Notes: generated by a model not told the origin, from the letters alone. Positions 1-6,439 are shown, counted from the stretch's first letter. The stretch: 7,194 nt of DNA from an uncultured Clostridia bacterium (GCA_945867255.1 CAMBHV010000061.1:1-7194); one strand, 5' to 3'. Numbers and translations: made by a program.

Positions 1-180
1 AGCTTTGAAGAGCGCAAAGCGATCTACGACGAGGAACAGGTGAAATTCCGCGAAATCTGCAACCTTTCCATGTTGTATTCGCCCAACACGCTGTTTGCCT
101 ATAACAGCCGCATCGAAAATGTAAAGCCTGAGGATTCCAATTTCCTGAACTGGGCTACTTGGGAATGGAAGGTAAACTGA
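1..180 (+). CDS. Oligopeptide ABC transporter substrate-binding protein, C-terminal end (partial)
   Basis: This is an open frame from the first base to the TGA at 178-180, giving 59 residues; the start lies outside the window. It includes the stretch NTLFAYNSRIENVKP followed by NFLNWATWEWKVN, which is the usual ending of family-5 extracellular solute-binding proteins (OppA/DppA/AppA type), where a Tyr-Asn-Ser turn is followed by a Trp-rich closing strand (WxxWEW). Proteins of this family are lipid-anchored outside the membrane and hand peptides to the permease. The assignment is supported by the OppD and OppF genes that follow in the same orientation. Peptide length preference cannot be judged from this fragment, and nickel or other family-5 ligands are not formally excluded. 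Confidence 0.8.
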   Translation, partial: SFEERKAIYDEEQVKFREICNLSMLYSPNTLFAYNSRIENVKPEDSNFLNWATWEWKVN

Positions 181-206
181 TTTTCTGCCGGTTAGCCTCG
201 GCATTT

Positions 207-228
207 CCGGGGAGGGCTTCCTCCCCGG
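207..228 (+). repeat. GC-rich hairpin, 9-bp perfect stem
   Basis: The arms CCGGGGAGG (207-215) and CCTCCCCGG (220-228) pair perfectly around a GCTT loop. It begins 26 bases after the stop of the binding-protein gene. There is no T-run directly after it, so alone it is a poor terminator. It would suit a 3'-end stabiliser that protects the binding-protein mRNA from exonucleases. Its last two bases are also the first two of the next hairpin, so the two structures touch or compete. Confidence 0.65.
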
Positions 229-273
229 CTTTGTCAAAACCGCACGCCGAGTGCGGTTTTGACAAAGCCTTTT
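227..273 (+). terminator. Long perfect palindrome; intra-operon terminator or attenuator
   Basis: A 19-bp perfect stem, GGCTTTGTCAAAACCGCAC at 227-245 against 251-269, closes on a five-base loop (GCCGA) and is followed by only four Ts (270-273). Its place between a binding-protein gene and its ATPase genes fits the common arrangement in which most transcripts stop after the abundant binding protein and a minority read on into oppD. The short T-run suggests incomplete termination. The stem is unusually long and perfect for a simple terminator, so it may also be a copy of a dispersed palindromic repeat; this cannot be tested inside the window. Confidence 0.65.
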
Positions 274-317
274 CACACGATGTGCAGCCGCACACAAGAT
301 CCTGCGAGGTGTCAAAA

Positions 318-1301
318 ATGGAGCCGTTGCTTTGTGTAAAAAATCTGAAAACACAGTTTTCCACCCGAAAAGGAACTGTGGTCGCGGTGGACGATGTCAG
401 CTTTGATGTTCAAAAAGGCGAAATTCTGGGCATCGTGGGTGAATCCGGATGCGGAAAAAGTGTCACATCTTTGTCCATCATGCGGCTGCTTCCCACCATG
501 GGAGAGGTGTGCCAGGGCAGTTCCATTCTTCTGGAAGGGCAGGAACTTACTCAGCTTAGTGAGGCCCAGATGTGCGAAATGCGCGGCAACCGTATCGCCA
601 TGATTTTTCAGGACCCTATGACAAGCCTGAACCCTGTTATGACTATTGGCCGGCAGCTGACCGAGCCTTTGATGATCCACCAGGGCATGAGCAAGGCGGA
701 TGCCTGGCAGCACGCCGTGACAATGCTGGAAAAAGTGGGCATTACAGCACCCAAACAGCGCATGAAGGAATATCCTCACCAGTTCTCCGGAGGGATGCGC
801 CAGCGCATTATGATTGCCATGGCGCTTTCCTGCAACCCTGCGCTGTTGATTGCCGATGAACCGACCACTGCCCTGGATGTGACGATCCAGGCGCAGGTGC
901 TGCAGCTGATTCGCGGGCTGCGAGATGACCTTGGCACCGCTGTGATGCTGATTACGCATGATATGGGTGTAGTAGCCGAAATGGCAGACCGTATTCTTGT
1001 GATGTATGCCGGAAAAGGTGTGGAATATGCACCGGCACGTTCCATTTTCAAACAGCCGTTTCACCCCTATACACAGGGGCTTTTGCAGTCTATCCCTCGT
1101 CTGGATACCGAGGTGGATGAGCTTTATACGATACGAGGCCATGTGCCCAACCAGTATGATATGCCGCAGGGTTGCCGGTTCTGCGACCGCTGCCCATACG
1201 CCAAAGATATCTGCCGGCGCAAGCAGCCGGGCAACTACCAGGTAGGCGACACGATGGTAAGCTGCTGGAAGTATGAAGGGGGCGAAGCATATGGCGCATA
1301 A
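318..1301 (+). CDS. oppD: Oligopeptide ABC transporter ATP-binding protein OppD/DppD
   Basis: This is a 327-residue cytoplasmic ATPase subunit that would pair with OppF to drive peptide import. It has Walker A GESGCGKS at 41-48, the Q-loop glutamine at 98 in FQDPMTSLNP, signature SGGMRQR at 157-163, Walker B LLIADEP at 176-182 with catalytic Glu181, and the switch His214. The C-terminal oligopeptide-transporter domain (about 235-327) carries C286-x5-C292-x6-C299 and C316, matching the four cysteines reported to bind an iron-sulfur cluster in related DppD/OppD proteins; Cys289 is additional. The start is placed at ATG 318 because GAGGTG lies six bases upstream and the family homology begins at once (LCVKNLKTQF). 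A longer frame from 159 would run back through both hairpins into the preceding gene. The usual 'G-K-I-V-E' strand reads GKGVEYAPA here. The gene overlaps oppF by 11 bases. Confidence 0.95.
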   Translation: MEPLLCVKNLKTQFSTRKGTVVAVDDVSFDVQKGEILGIVGESGCGKSVTSLSIMRLLPTMGEVCQGSSILLEGQELTQLSEAQMCEMRGNRIAMIFQDPMTSLNPVMTIGRQLTEPLMIHQGMSKADAWQHAVTMLEKVGITAPKQRMKEYPHQFSGGMRQRIMIAMALSCNPALLIADEPTTALDVTIQAQVLQLIRGLRDDLGTAVMLITHDMGVVAEMADRILVMYAGKGVEYAPARSIFKQPFHPYTQGLLQSIPRLDTEVDELYTIRGHVPNQYDMPQGCRFCDRCPYAKDICRRKQPGNYQVGDTMVSCWKYEGGEAYGA

Positions 1302-2286
1302 CGAAGGCGCACCACTGCTGGAAACAAAGCAGCTGACAAAGTACTTTTTTTCCTCTGCAGGGCTTCTTCCCGGCAGAAAAAAAGTAGTCAAAGCTGTGGA
1401 TGGTATCGATCTTTCGATCTACCCTGGCGAAACATTCGGGCTGGTGGGAGAATCCGGTTGTGGAAAATCCACGCTGGGCCGCACCATCCTCCGGCTCATA
1501 GAGCCTACCAGCGGCAGCGTTCTGTATCACGGTAGCCCGGTTGAGGGACGCAGCAAAGAAGAACTTCGGCTTTTGAAGCGGAAGATGCAAATTGTGTTTC
1601 AGGACCCTTATGCCTGTTTAAACCCGCGTATGACAGTGCTGGATCTGGTAAAAGCACCTTTGGACGTGTTCCATGTCGGCACCGAGAGCGAACGTGTGGA
1701 AAAGGTCGTTGCGACATTGGAATATGTGGGGCTGGGCAGCCAGCATCTGAACCGCTACCCCCACGAATTTTCGGGTGGCCAGCGCCAGCGCATCGGCATT
1801 GCACGCGCACTGATTTTGGAGCCCGAATTCATCATGTGCGACGAACCTGTTTCCGCACTGGACGTATCTGTGCGCTCACAGGTGTTAAACCTGATGCGCA
1901 GCGTCCAGCGGGAAAAAGGGCTTACCTATCTGTTTATTTCACATGACCTTTCCGTTGTTCGTCATATTTCCGACCGAATCGGGGTAATGTATCTGGGCCG
2001 TCTGGTTGAAGTTGCAGACAAAAAAAGTTTGTACGAAGACCCTCTGCATCCCTATACAAAAGCATTGCTATCTGCCATCCCTATTCCGGACCCGGATGTA
2101 AAGCGTGAACGCATTTTGTTAAAAGGCGATGTGACCAGCGCTTATAATCCACCTGCGGGATGCCGGTTTGCCGGGCGTTGCCCTTATGCCACAGAACAGT
2201 GCCATGCTGAGGCGCCTGCCCTGCGGGAACTTCGGCCAGGGCACCAGGTGGCATGTATCCGCGCAGAGGAGTTGATCAGCCAATGA
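1291..2286 (+). CDS. oppF: Oligopeptide ABC transporter ATP-binding protein OppF/DppF
   Basis: This is the 331-residue second ATPase of the peptide importer. It has Walker A GESGCGKST at 53-61, Q-loop Gln104 in FQDPYACLNPRM, signature SGGQRQR at 161-167, Walker B FIMCDEP at 180-186 with Glu185, and switch His218. The N-terminal insertion SSAGLLPGRKKVVKAVDG is typical of OppF rather than OppD, where the core strand leads straight into Walker A. The C-terminal domain has C291-x5-C297-x6-C304 and C322, the same four-cysteine pattern as its partner. The start at 1291 is chosen because GAAGGGGG lies eight bases upstream; an in-frame ATG at 1273 would add six residues with a much weaker ribosome site. 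It overlaps the end of oppD by 11 bases and its TGA overlaps the ATG of the peptidase, so the three genes should be translationally coupled. Confidence 0.95.
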   Translation: MAHNEGAPLLETKQLTKYFFSSAGLLPGRKKVVKAVDGIDLSIYPGETFGLVGESGCGKSTLGRTILRLIEPTSGSVLYHGSPVEGRSKEELRLLKRKMQIVFQDPYACLNPRMTVLDLVKAPLDVFHVGTESERVEKVVATLEYVGLGSQHLNRYPHEFSGGQRQRIGIARALILEPEFIMCDEPVSALDVSVRSQVLNLMRSVQREKGLTYLFISHDLSVVRHISDRIGVMYLGRLVEVADKKSLYEDPLHPYTKALLSAIPIPDPDVKRERILLKGDVTSAYNPPAGCRFAGRCPYATEQCHAEAPALRELRPGHQVACIRAEELISQ

Positions 2287-3683
2287 ACAAAATCTCTCAG
2301 GAATCCATCCGGGCATGGGCCCTTGCCCACAAAGATGAAATGGTCGAAGATATTCTTCGGCTTGTACGCATTCCCAGTGTATCCGTTCCCGGCGATGACC
2401 CGCTTGCCCCCTATGGAGAGGCGTGTGCGCAGGCTTTGGATGAAGGGCTTGCTTTATGCAGGAAACACGGCTTGGAGATAAAGGATATCGACCGGCGGTG
2501 CGGAGTAGCCTTGTGGAAAGGCGAAGTGCCCGCATCCATCGGCATCTTTGGGCATCTGGACGTAGTGCCAGCCGGCGGCGGATGGGCCCAGCCTCCCTAC
2601 GAGCCATTCGTATCACAGGGATACATCGTAGGCCGCGGCGCCGCAGATAACAAAGGCCCATGCGTAGCCGCCCTGTATGCGGTGCGCTGCCTGCGTGAGC
2701 TGGATGTAAAACTTCATCATAGTATCCAGCTTTATCTGGGCTGCAATGAAGAAAACGGCATGACGGACGCAGAATACTTTGTGGAACATGAACCTCAACC
2801 TGTTTTCAGCCTGGTGCCGGATGTCAGTTTTCCCGTGTGTTATGGTGAAAAAGGCATTCTGACAGCAGATCTCGTTTGTGATATTTCCGGTTCCAACCTT
2901 GTGGCATTTAGCGGCGGCGTGGCATCCAATGCAGTGCCCGACACAGCCCAGGCCATTCTGCAGGATGTCGATGCCGAAAAGGTGCAAGCTTTGGCAAAAT
3001 GCGCTTGCGGAATCACCTGCCGTCAGGAGGGCGATAAAATCTGTTTGACGGCCACCGGCATTGCCGGGCACGTTGCTTTTCCGGAAGGAACCGAAAGCGC
3101 TATCCAAAAACTTGCCGCATTTTTGCATCGTCATCATCTGGCAACGGGCGCGGCAGCAAAGGCAGTCGCGTTTCTTGCCGAAGCGTTTGCTGATGCCTAC
3201 GGGAAAGGGCTGGATATCGATTTTTCTGATGACGTTTCCGGAAAAACCACACACGCAGGTGGAATGGTTCGCCTGGAAGATGGAATGCTTATACAGAATA
3301 TCAACGTGCGCTATGCTATCCAGGCCAATCAACAGCAGCTTCTGGCCCAGCTGCACGCGCGCTGCAATGCGGCAGGGTTCCTTGTCAGGAACCTGCACAA
3401 CTCTCCGCCGTGCTACACCTCGCCTGATCATCCTGCCATCCCTGAGCTGTTGCGCGTGTATCGTTCTGTATACGGTGGAACAGCCGTTCCATACGTAATG
3501 GGCGGAGGCACCTACTGCCGCAAACTGAGCCATGCTGTGGGATATGGCCCAGGGATCCCTGGCCTTGTTTCCAAATTCGGTGGCGGCCACCAGCCCAACG
3601 AGGGTATGTGCATTGAACTACTATGCAATATGGTAGAGATTTATGCCAATGCTCTTGTCGCCATAGACCCGCTGCTGGAGTAA
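2283..3683 (+). CDS. pepV: M20 family metallopeptidase, PepV-like dipeptidase
   Basis: This 466-residue protein is close to the usual PepV length of about 470. Family knowledge: PepV/Sapep enzymes are cytosolic two-zinc dipeptidases. All expected positions are visible: His91 and Asp93 in GHLDVVPAGG, bridging Asp122 in GRGAADNKGP, the Glu156-Glu157 pair in GCNEENGMTD, Asp180 in LVPDVSF, and His436 in FGGGHQPNEG. His263 in AGHVAFPEGT sits where the lid domain supplies a catalytic histidine. No signal peptide is seen, consistent with a cytosolic enzyme. The ATG at 2283 overlaps the oppF stop (ATGA), with AGAGGAG about 11 bases upstream; a frame open from 2253 lies inside oppF and is not needed. 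The gene order implies that imported peptides are finished off as dipeptides. The symbol is by family; activity on D-amino-acid dipeptides or carnosine-like substrates cannot be excluded. Confidence 0.93.
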   Translation: MNKISQESIRAWALAHKDEMVEDILRLVRIPSVSVPGDDPLAPYGEACAQALDEGLALCRKHGLEIKDIDRRCGVALWKGEVPASIGIFGHLDVVPAGGGWAQPPYEPFVSQGYIVGRGAADNKGPCVAALYAVRCLRELDVKLHHSIQLYLGCNEENGMTDAEYFVEHEPQPVFSLVPDVSFPVCYGEKGILTADLVCDISGSNLVAFSGGVASNAVPDTAQAILQDVDAEKVQALAKCACGITCRQEGDKICLTATGIAGHVAFPEGTESAIQKLAAFLHRHHLATGAAAKAVAFLAEAFADAYGKGLDIDFSDDVSGKTTHAGGMVRLEDGMLIQNINVRYAIQANQQQLLAQLHARCNAAGFLVRNLHNSPPCYTSPDHPAIPELLRVYRSVYGGTAVPYVMGGGTYCRKLSHAVGYGPGIPGLVSKFGGGHQPNEGMCIELLCNMVEIYANALVAIDPLLE

Positions 3684-3709
3684 ACAGCCCACGTGTTTAC
3701 GCTGCTTTT
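3680..3709 (+). terminator. Weak hairpin overlapping the peptidase stop codon
   Basis: GTAAACA (3680-3686) pairs with TGTTTAC (3694-3700) around a seven-base loop, and four Ts follow at 3706-3709. The hairpin starts at the stop codon itself. It is short and AT-rich, so it is at best a weak first terminator in front of the strong one at 3761. Confidence 0.35.
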
Positions 3710-3760
3710 CAAAACACACCTTCTCCCCCGCTCATAGAGCGGATCCCTTTTTCAGCATGC

Positions 3761-3800
3761 AAAACCCCCGAGGTTGCCCAAAGGCAACCTCGGGGGTTTT
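3761..3800. terminator. Strong bidirectional rho-independent terminator
   Basis: An 18-bp perfect stem, AAAACCCCCGAGGTTGCC at 3761-3778 against 3783-3800, has a four-base CAAA loop. Its A-run on one flank and T-run on the other mean it works in both directions. It lies between the peptide operon (plus strand) and the converging minus-strand genes, so it probably ends both transcripts. Confidence 0.92.
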
Positions 3801-3957
3801 GTATTTGCTGTCCCTGCAGGGAAACATTTCCTCGCACACCACAAAAGCGGAAGAATGCGCTGTTCTAAAAAGCGCTTGTTCTCTAAACCTGTTATTGGAG
3901 GCAAAACGAAACACACGTTGGGAAACTTCACAAGGCAGCCTGCCTTCGTGCGCTTGA
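3801..3957. other. Intergenic spacer between converging genes
   Basis: No supported gene lies here. Short open frames exist on both strands, but they run into the terminator or lack ribosome sites. Two small palindromes are visible: TCCCTGCAGGGA at 3811-3822, and AAGGCA/TGCCTT at 3932-3946 just past the stop of the zinc-ribbon gene. Neither has a T-run. Confidence 0.6.
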
Positions 3958-4170
3958 TCAGCCGCCCACCAGAAAATCCAGCACATCCCAGCCGGCATCT
4001 GTTTGGCTGCGATACAGTTCCGTGTAACCGCATCTGGTGCAGCTTATGGTGATAAACTTTTTGTTCTGTATATCGAACAGTTTGGCAAAGTTTCCTCCCG
4101 TAGCCTGAAACTGATCGCTTTCATATTGCGTGTTGCCACATTTCGGGCATACATACTGCATCGTTTCCAT
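3958..4170 (-). CDS. Small zinc-ribbon protein, YpzJ-like (predicted nucleic-acid-binding)
   Basis: This is a 70-residue protein with two CxxCG knuckles: CPKCG at 8-12, and CTRCG about 37 residues later, just before YTELYR. Together they form a four-cysteine zinc ribbon. Between the knuckles lies DQFQATGGNFAKLFDIQNKK, a motif I recognise from the YpzJ/COG3478 family described as predicted nucleic-acid-binding zinc-ribbon proteins; the molecular role of that family is not established. The start at 4170 is chosen because AAAAGGAG lies about eight bases upstream and homology begins immediately. An in-frame ATG at 4248 would add 26 residues that do not look like the family and would overlap the gene upstream. 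The gap after the ABC membrane-protein gene is 70 bases with no clear terminator, so read-through expression is possible; only a weak candidate promoter (TATGAT at 4207-4212) was seen. Confidence 0.85.
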   Translation of the reverse strand: METMQYVCPKCGNTQYESDQFQATGGNFAKLFDIQNKKFITISCTRCGYTELYRSQTDAGWDVLDFLVGG

Positions 4171-4240
4171 TCTTGTTTCTCCTTTTCTGTTTCGCAATAA
4201 AATGTCATCATATGCGATTGACTTGATCTTGTCCGGATTT

Positions 4241-5083
4241 TTACACAAGATTCAAATGTTTTGTCAACAACCAGTGCGTTGCTGCAAAGTACACCACGCA
4301 CAAAACGAGATACCATACGCTCATGCAGGCCATACTGATCAACGGCAGATATACTGCCTGCGTTGCAGTAAGCTGTGTAATCTGTGGCAGCATAAGCGCA
4401 CCACCTGCAATGGTTCCTGCCGATGCCAGTACCTGCACCACAATGCTAATCACCACATACATTCCAATACTGGCACCCAGGCGGCTTTGCGGCCAACGCA
4501 TCCCCAGCGCACACGCCAGCTGAACCTGCAGGGTGCCGGCTGTTATGCTGACCAGCACACCAATGATGAACAAAACCACAAACCCAAACACCGGCCACTG
4601 CACCGAAAACGTACGAAGCGCATCCCATAGCTCCGCCACCACGGCACCGTCCGAAATATCGTCTGCCAGCAGCACAAACGCCAGCATACCGCCAATAAAC
4701 AGCACCACACTGACCACCGACCACAACAGGGCCACAAGCAGCTTGGCTGCCATGTGCTGTGCCGGAGTAACCGGCAAGGAGAACCAGAAATATCCGTCGT
4801 CTCCCAGCAGGCGGTAAAAACGCACGATGAGCACGATCTCCGTTACAATCACCACGGCCATCATGCCCAGCACGACCGCGATGCACAGCAGACCGGAGAG
4901 GACAGACATCCAAGTATTTGCATGCAGCGTAGTCACAGGGCCTTCTGTCGCAACGGTGCCAAAATGTGCCGTCAACCGCAACATGCCGCATGCGGCCAGC
5001 ACCAACACCACAAACCCCGCGTACACGGGGCACAGCACCCGGCCCGTTGCCTTACATTCATGTTTTAATAATTTGCCGAACAT
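4241..5083 (-). CDS. ABC-2 type membrane protein with six predicted helices
   Basis: This 280-residue hydrophobic protein has six likely membrane segments at about 16-36, 60-87, 112-140, 163-185, 203-227 and 245-269. Between helices 2 and 3 is RFYRLLGDDGYFWFSLPVTP followed by a polar stretch leading to AAKLL. This resembles the 'L-x-G-D-E/D-G-Y-x-x-x-x-LP' loop common in ABC-2 permeases partnered with YtrB-like ATPases, and is a plausible coupling site to the ATPase. The start at 5083 has GGGAGGTG about seven bases upstream and overlaps the end of the ATPase gene by 19 bases, a strong sign of co-translation and assembly as one complex. Direction and substrate of transport are not readable; lipid, cell-wall intermediate or antimicrobial-peptide handling is the usual guess for this class. 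Confidence 0.88.
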   Translation of the reverse strand: MFGKLLKHECKATGRVLCPVYAGFVVLVLAACGMLRLTAHFGTVATEGPVTTLHANTWMSVLSGLLCIAVVLGMMAVVIVTEIVLIVRFYRLLGDDGYFWFSLPVTPAQHMAAKLLVALLWSVVSVVLFIGGMLAFVLLADDISDGAVVAELWDALRTFSVQWPVFGFVVLFIIGVLVSITAGTLQVQLACALGMRWPQSRLGASIGMYVVISIVVQVLASAGTIAGGALMLPQITQLTATQAVYLPLISMACMSVWYLVLCVVYFAATHWLLTKHLNLV

Positions 5084-5784
5084 TGAAACACCTCCCGAAA
5101 CAATGCATCCACGCTTTTTCCGTGTTCTTCTCGAAGTGCGTCCACACTGCCGGCCAATACTACACGGCCATTCTGCAAGAACAGAGCATCGTCCAGCACG
5201 TTCTCGATGTCGCCGATCAGGTGCGTGGATAATACCAGTGCAGCGTCTTCGGCATAGTTGCGGATGATGGTGGAAAGAATGTAATCGCGCGCGGCGGGGT
5301 CCACCCCGCCGATGGGCTCGTCCAAAAGATACAGCTTGGCGCTTCGGCTCATGGTAAGGGCCAGATGCAGCTTTTCCAGTGTACCTTTGCTCATGGCAGA
5401 AAGTTTATCCGTCGGGTTAATGGAAAGGTCCGCCAGCATAGCCGTTGCCTTCTCCTCGTGAAAATCCGCAAAGAAATCCCGATACAGCTCCAATGCATCT
5501 CTTACACGCAAATTGCGCGGCAGCACCGGCTTATCTGGCAGGTAGGCCGTCAGCGCCCGCGTGGCAGGCCCCGGTACCATACCGCACACCAAAACCGCCC
5601 CGTCGCTGGGTGCAAGCAGACCAGCTGCCAGTTTGATCAGTGTAGTCTTTCCCGAACCATTCGGTCCCAGAAGCCCTACGATGCGTCCAGCCGGGATCGA
5701 AATATCCACGCCGTCCAGCACATGTTTTTCCCGCATGCCATCATAATATTTCGTCAGGCCCCTGCAGGCGAGTATCTCATTCAT
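5065..5784 (-). CDS. ABC transporter ATP-binding protein, YtrB/BcrA-like
   Basis: This is a 239-residue ATPase domain. Walker A GPNGSGKTT is at 40-48, Walker B LYLLDEP at 151-157 with catalytic Glu156, the D-loop GGVDP follows, and switch His188 is in STH. Two sites differ from the textbook form: the Q-loop position reads AYLPDKPVLP with Asp84 where Gln is usual, and the signature is MSKGTLEK (131-138) instead of LSGGQ. Both are familiar in YtrB-like ATPases and do not by themselves mean loss of activity. The ATG overlaps the repressor stop (ATGA) and is preceded by AAGGAGGA about seven bases upstream, the strongest ribosome site in the cassette. The role is inferred as motor of the six-helix membrane protein encoded immediately downstream. 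Confidence 0.94.
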   Translation of the reverse strand: MNEILACRGLTKYYDGMREKHVLDGVDISIPAGRIVGLLGPNGSGKTTLIKLAAGLLAPSDGAVLVCGMVPGPATRALTAYLPDKPVLPRNLRVRDALELYRDFFADFHEEKATAMLADLSINPTDKLSAMSKGTLEKLHLALTMSRSAKLYLLDEPIGGVDPAARDYILSTIIRNYAEDAALVLSTHLIGDIENVLDDALFLQNGRVVLAGSVDALREEHGKSVDALFREVFQCSANY

Positions 5785-6149
5785 TGCTCTTCCTCCTTAT
5801 ATTCCGCCACCAGTTGCGCCGCTTGAGGCTGAGAAATACCCAACCGAGCCATGCTTTTCACATATTCACCTGCACAGCTTCGAGCCAGGGCTTGCTTCAG
5901 CCGTTCTACTGCACATTTGTCCTGTGTTACCGTACGCCCGGCTGTGCGGTGTGTTTCCACAAGGCCCTGCGCCTCCAGCTCCGCCAATGCACGCTGCATG
6001 GTGTTGGGGTTCACACCTGCCTGACCCGCCAGCTCTCTCACCGGAGGAATTCGTGCGCCAAGTGGATATTCCCCTGTTACAACTGCCGTTTGTAAATGTT
6101 CTACAAGTTGCAAATATACGGGCCTATCGGCCCGGATGTCCCACGCCAT
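5781..6149 (-). CDS. GntR family transcriptional regulator, YtrA subfamily
   Basis: This 122-residue protein has an N-terminal GntR winged helix-turn-helix at about 9-76 (PVYLQLVEHLQTAVVTGEYP, then RIPPVRELA and VNPNTMQRALAELEAQGLV). The tail is only about 45 residues and lacks a ligand-binding domain. That length and layout are those of the YtrA subfamily, whose short tails serve dimerisation and whose genes usually lead ABC transporter operons. It is first in the cassette and its stop overlaps the ATPase start. AAGGAGGGG lies about six bases before ATG 6149. A perfect inverted repeat in the promoter (6168-6195) is the expected target, so self-repression relieved by an envelope signal is the likely mode. 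The inducer is unknown. The tail has a predicted helical QPQAAQLVAEYKEEEQ end. Confidence 0.93.
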   Translation of the reverse strand: MAWDIRADRPVYLQLVEHLQTAVVTGEYPLGARIPPVRELAGQAGVNPNTMQRALAELEAQGLVETHRTAGRTVTQDKCAVERLKQALARSCAGEYVKSMARLGISQPQAAQLVAEYKEEEQ

Positions 6150-6167
6150 GTACTCCCCTCCTTTGTT

Positions 6168-6195
6168 TTATTGTATTAAGCATCTAATACAATAA
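6168..6195. promoter_or_regulatory. Probable operator of the GntR/YtrA-type regulator
   Basis: TTATTGTATTA (6168-6178) and TAATACAATAA (6185-6195) form a perfect 11-bp inverted repeat with a six-base spacer. It contains the GT...AC half-site arrangement expected for GntR proteins. It overlaps the -10 element and predicted start region of the repressor promoter, so a bound dimer would block RNA polymerase. It ends 19 bases before the repressor ATG. Confidence 0.8.
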
Positions 6196-6219
6196 TACAT
6201 TATGCCTTGAAAAAGTCAA
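6192..6219 (-). promoter_or_regulatory. Promoter of the repressor-ABC cassette
   Basis: Reading the minus strand, TTGACT (6219-6214) and TATTAT (6197-6192) are separated by 16 bases; each differs from consensus at one position. The -10 lies inside the operator repeat. Transcription would start near 6184-6187 and give a leader of roughly 35 bases carrying the repressor ribosome site. Confidence 0.7.
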
Positions 6220-6247
6220 GCGTTTTCAAAAAAAATTCCGGAAAGGC

Positions 6248-6276
6248 TGGACAAACGCTCCTATTCATGATATAAT
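6248..6276 (+). promoter_or_regulatory. Promoter of tRNA-Val
   Basis: TGGACA (6248-6253) and a perfect TATAAT (6271-6276) are separated by 17 bases, as expected for a strong vegetative promoter. Transcription would start about 6-8 bases after the -10, only a few bases before the mature tRNA 5' end at 6289. It points away from the repressor promoter; the two -35 elements are 28 bases apart. Confidence 0.82.
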
Positions 6277-6288
6277 TACTTTCGCTGT

Positions 6289-6365
<77 letters not shown>

Positions 6366-6405
6366 AAAGAAAGACATCTGTTAAAAGCAGATGTCTTTCT
6401 TTTTT
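6366..6405 (+). terminator. Rho-independent terminator of tRNA-Val
   Basis: AGAAAGACATCTG (6368-6380) pairs perfectly with CAGATGTCTTTCT (6388-6400) around TTAAAAG, followed by a run of Ts to 6405. It begins directly after the CCA end of the tRNA. Confidence 0.93.
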
Positions 6406-6439
6406 ATTGTTAACCGGGCAGGTCCACCTTTTCCGTATT

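Noticed and set aside
159..317. Extended N-terminus of OppD from an ATG at 159
   Set aside because: It would overlap the end of the binding-protein gene and translate both hairpins; the ATG at 318 has a good ribosome site and is where family similarity begins.
312..1391. Long minus-strand open frame opposite oppD
   Set aside because: It is antisense to a gene with all ABC ATPase motifs, has no recognisable domain and its composition is that of a shadow frame.
2613..3590. Long minus-strand open frame opposite the dipeptidase
   Set aside because: It is antisense to a gene with a full set of M20 catalytic residues and contains no motif of its own.
3732..4052. Several small overlapping frames around the bidirectional terminator
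   Set aside because: They share the terminator palindrome, which keeps frames open on both strands, and lack ribosome sites and conserved motifs.
4171..4248. Longer N-terminus of the zinc-ribbon protein from ATG 4248
   Set aside because: The extra 26 residues do not resemble the family, and a clear AAAAGGAG precedes the internal start at 4170.
4130..4630. Plus-strand open frame crossing the zinc-ribbon and membrane-protein genes
   Set aside because: It is rich in His, Gln and Cys in a way typical of reading opposite a hydrophobic membrane gene, and has no ribosome site.
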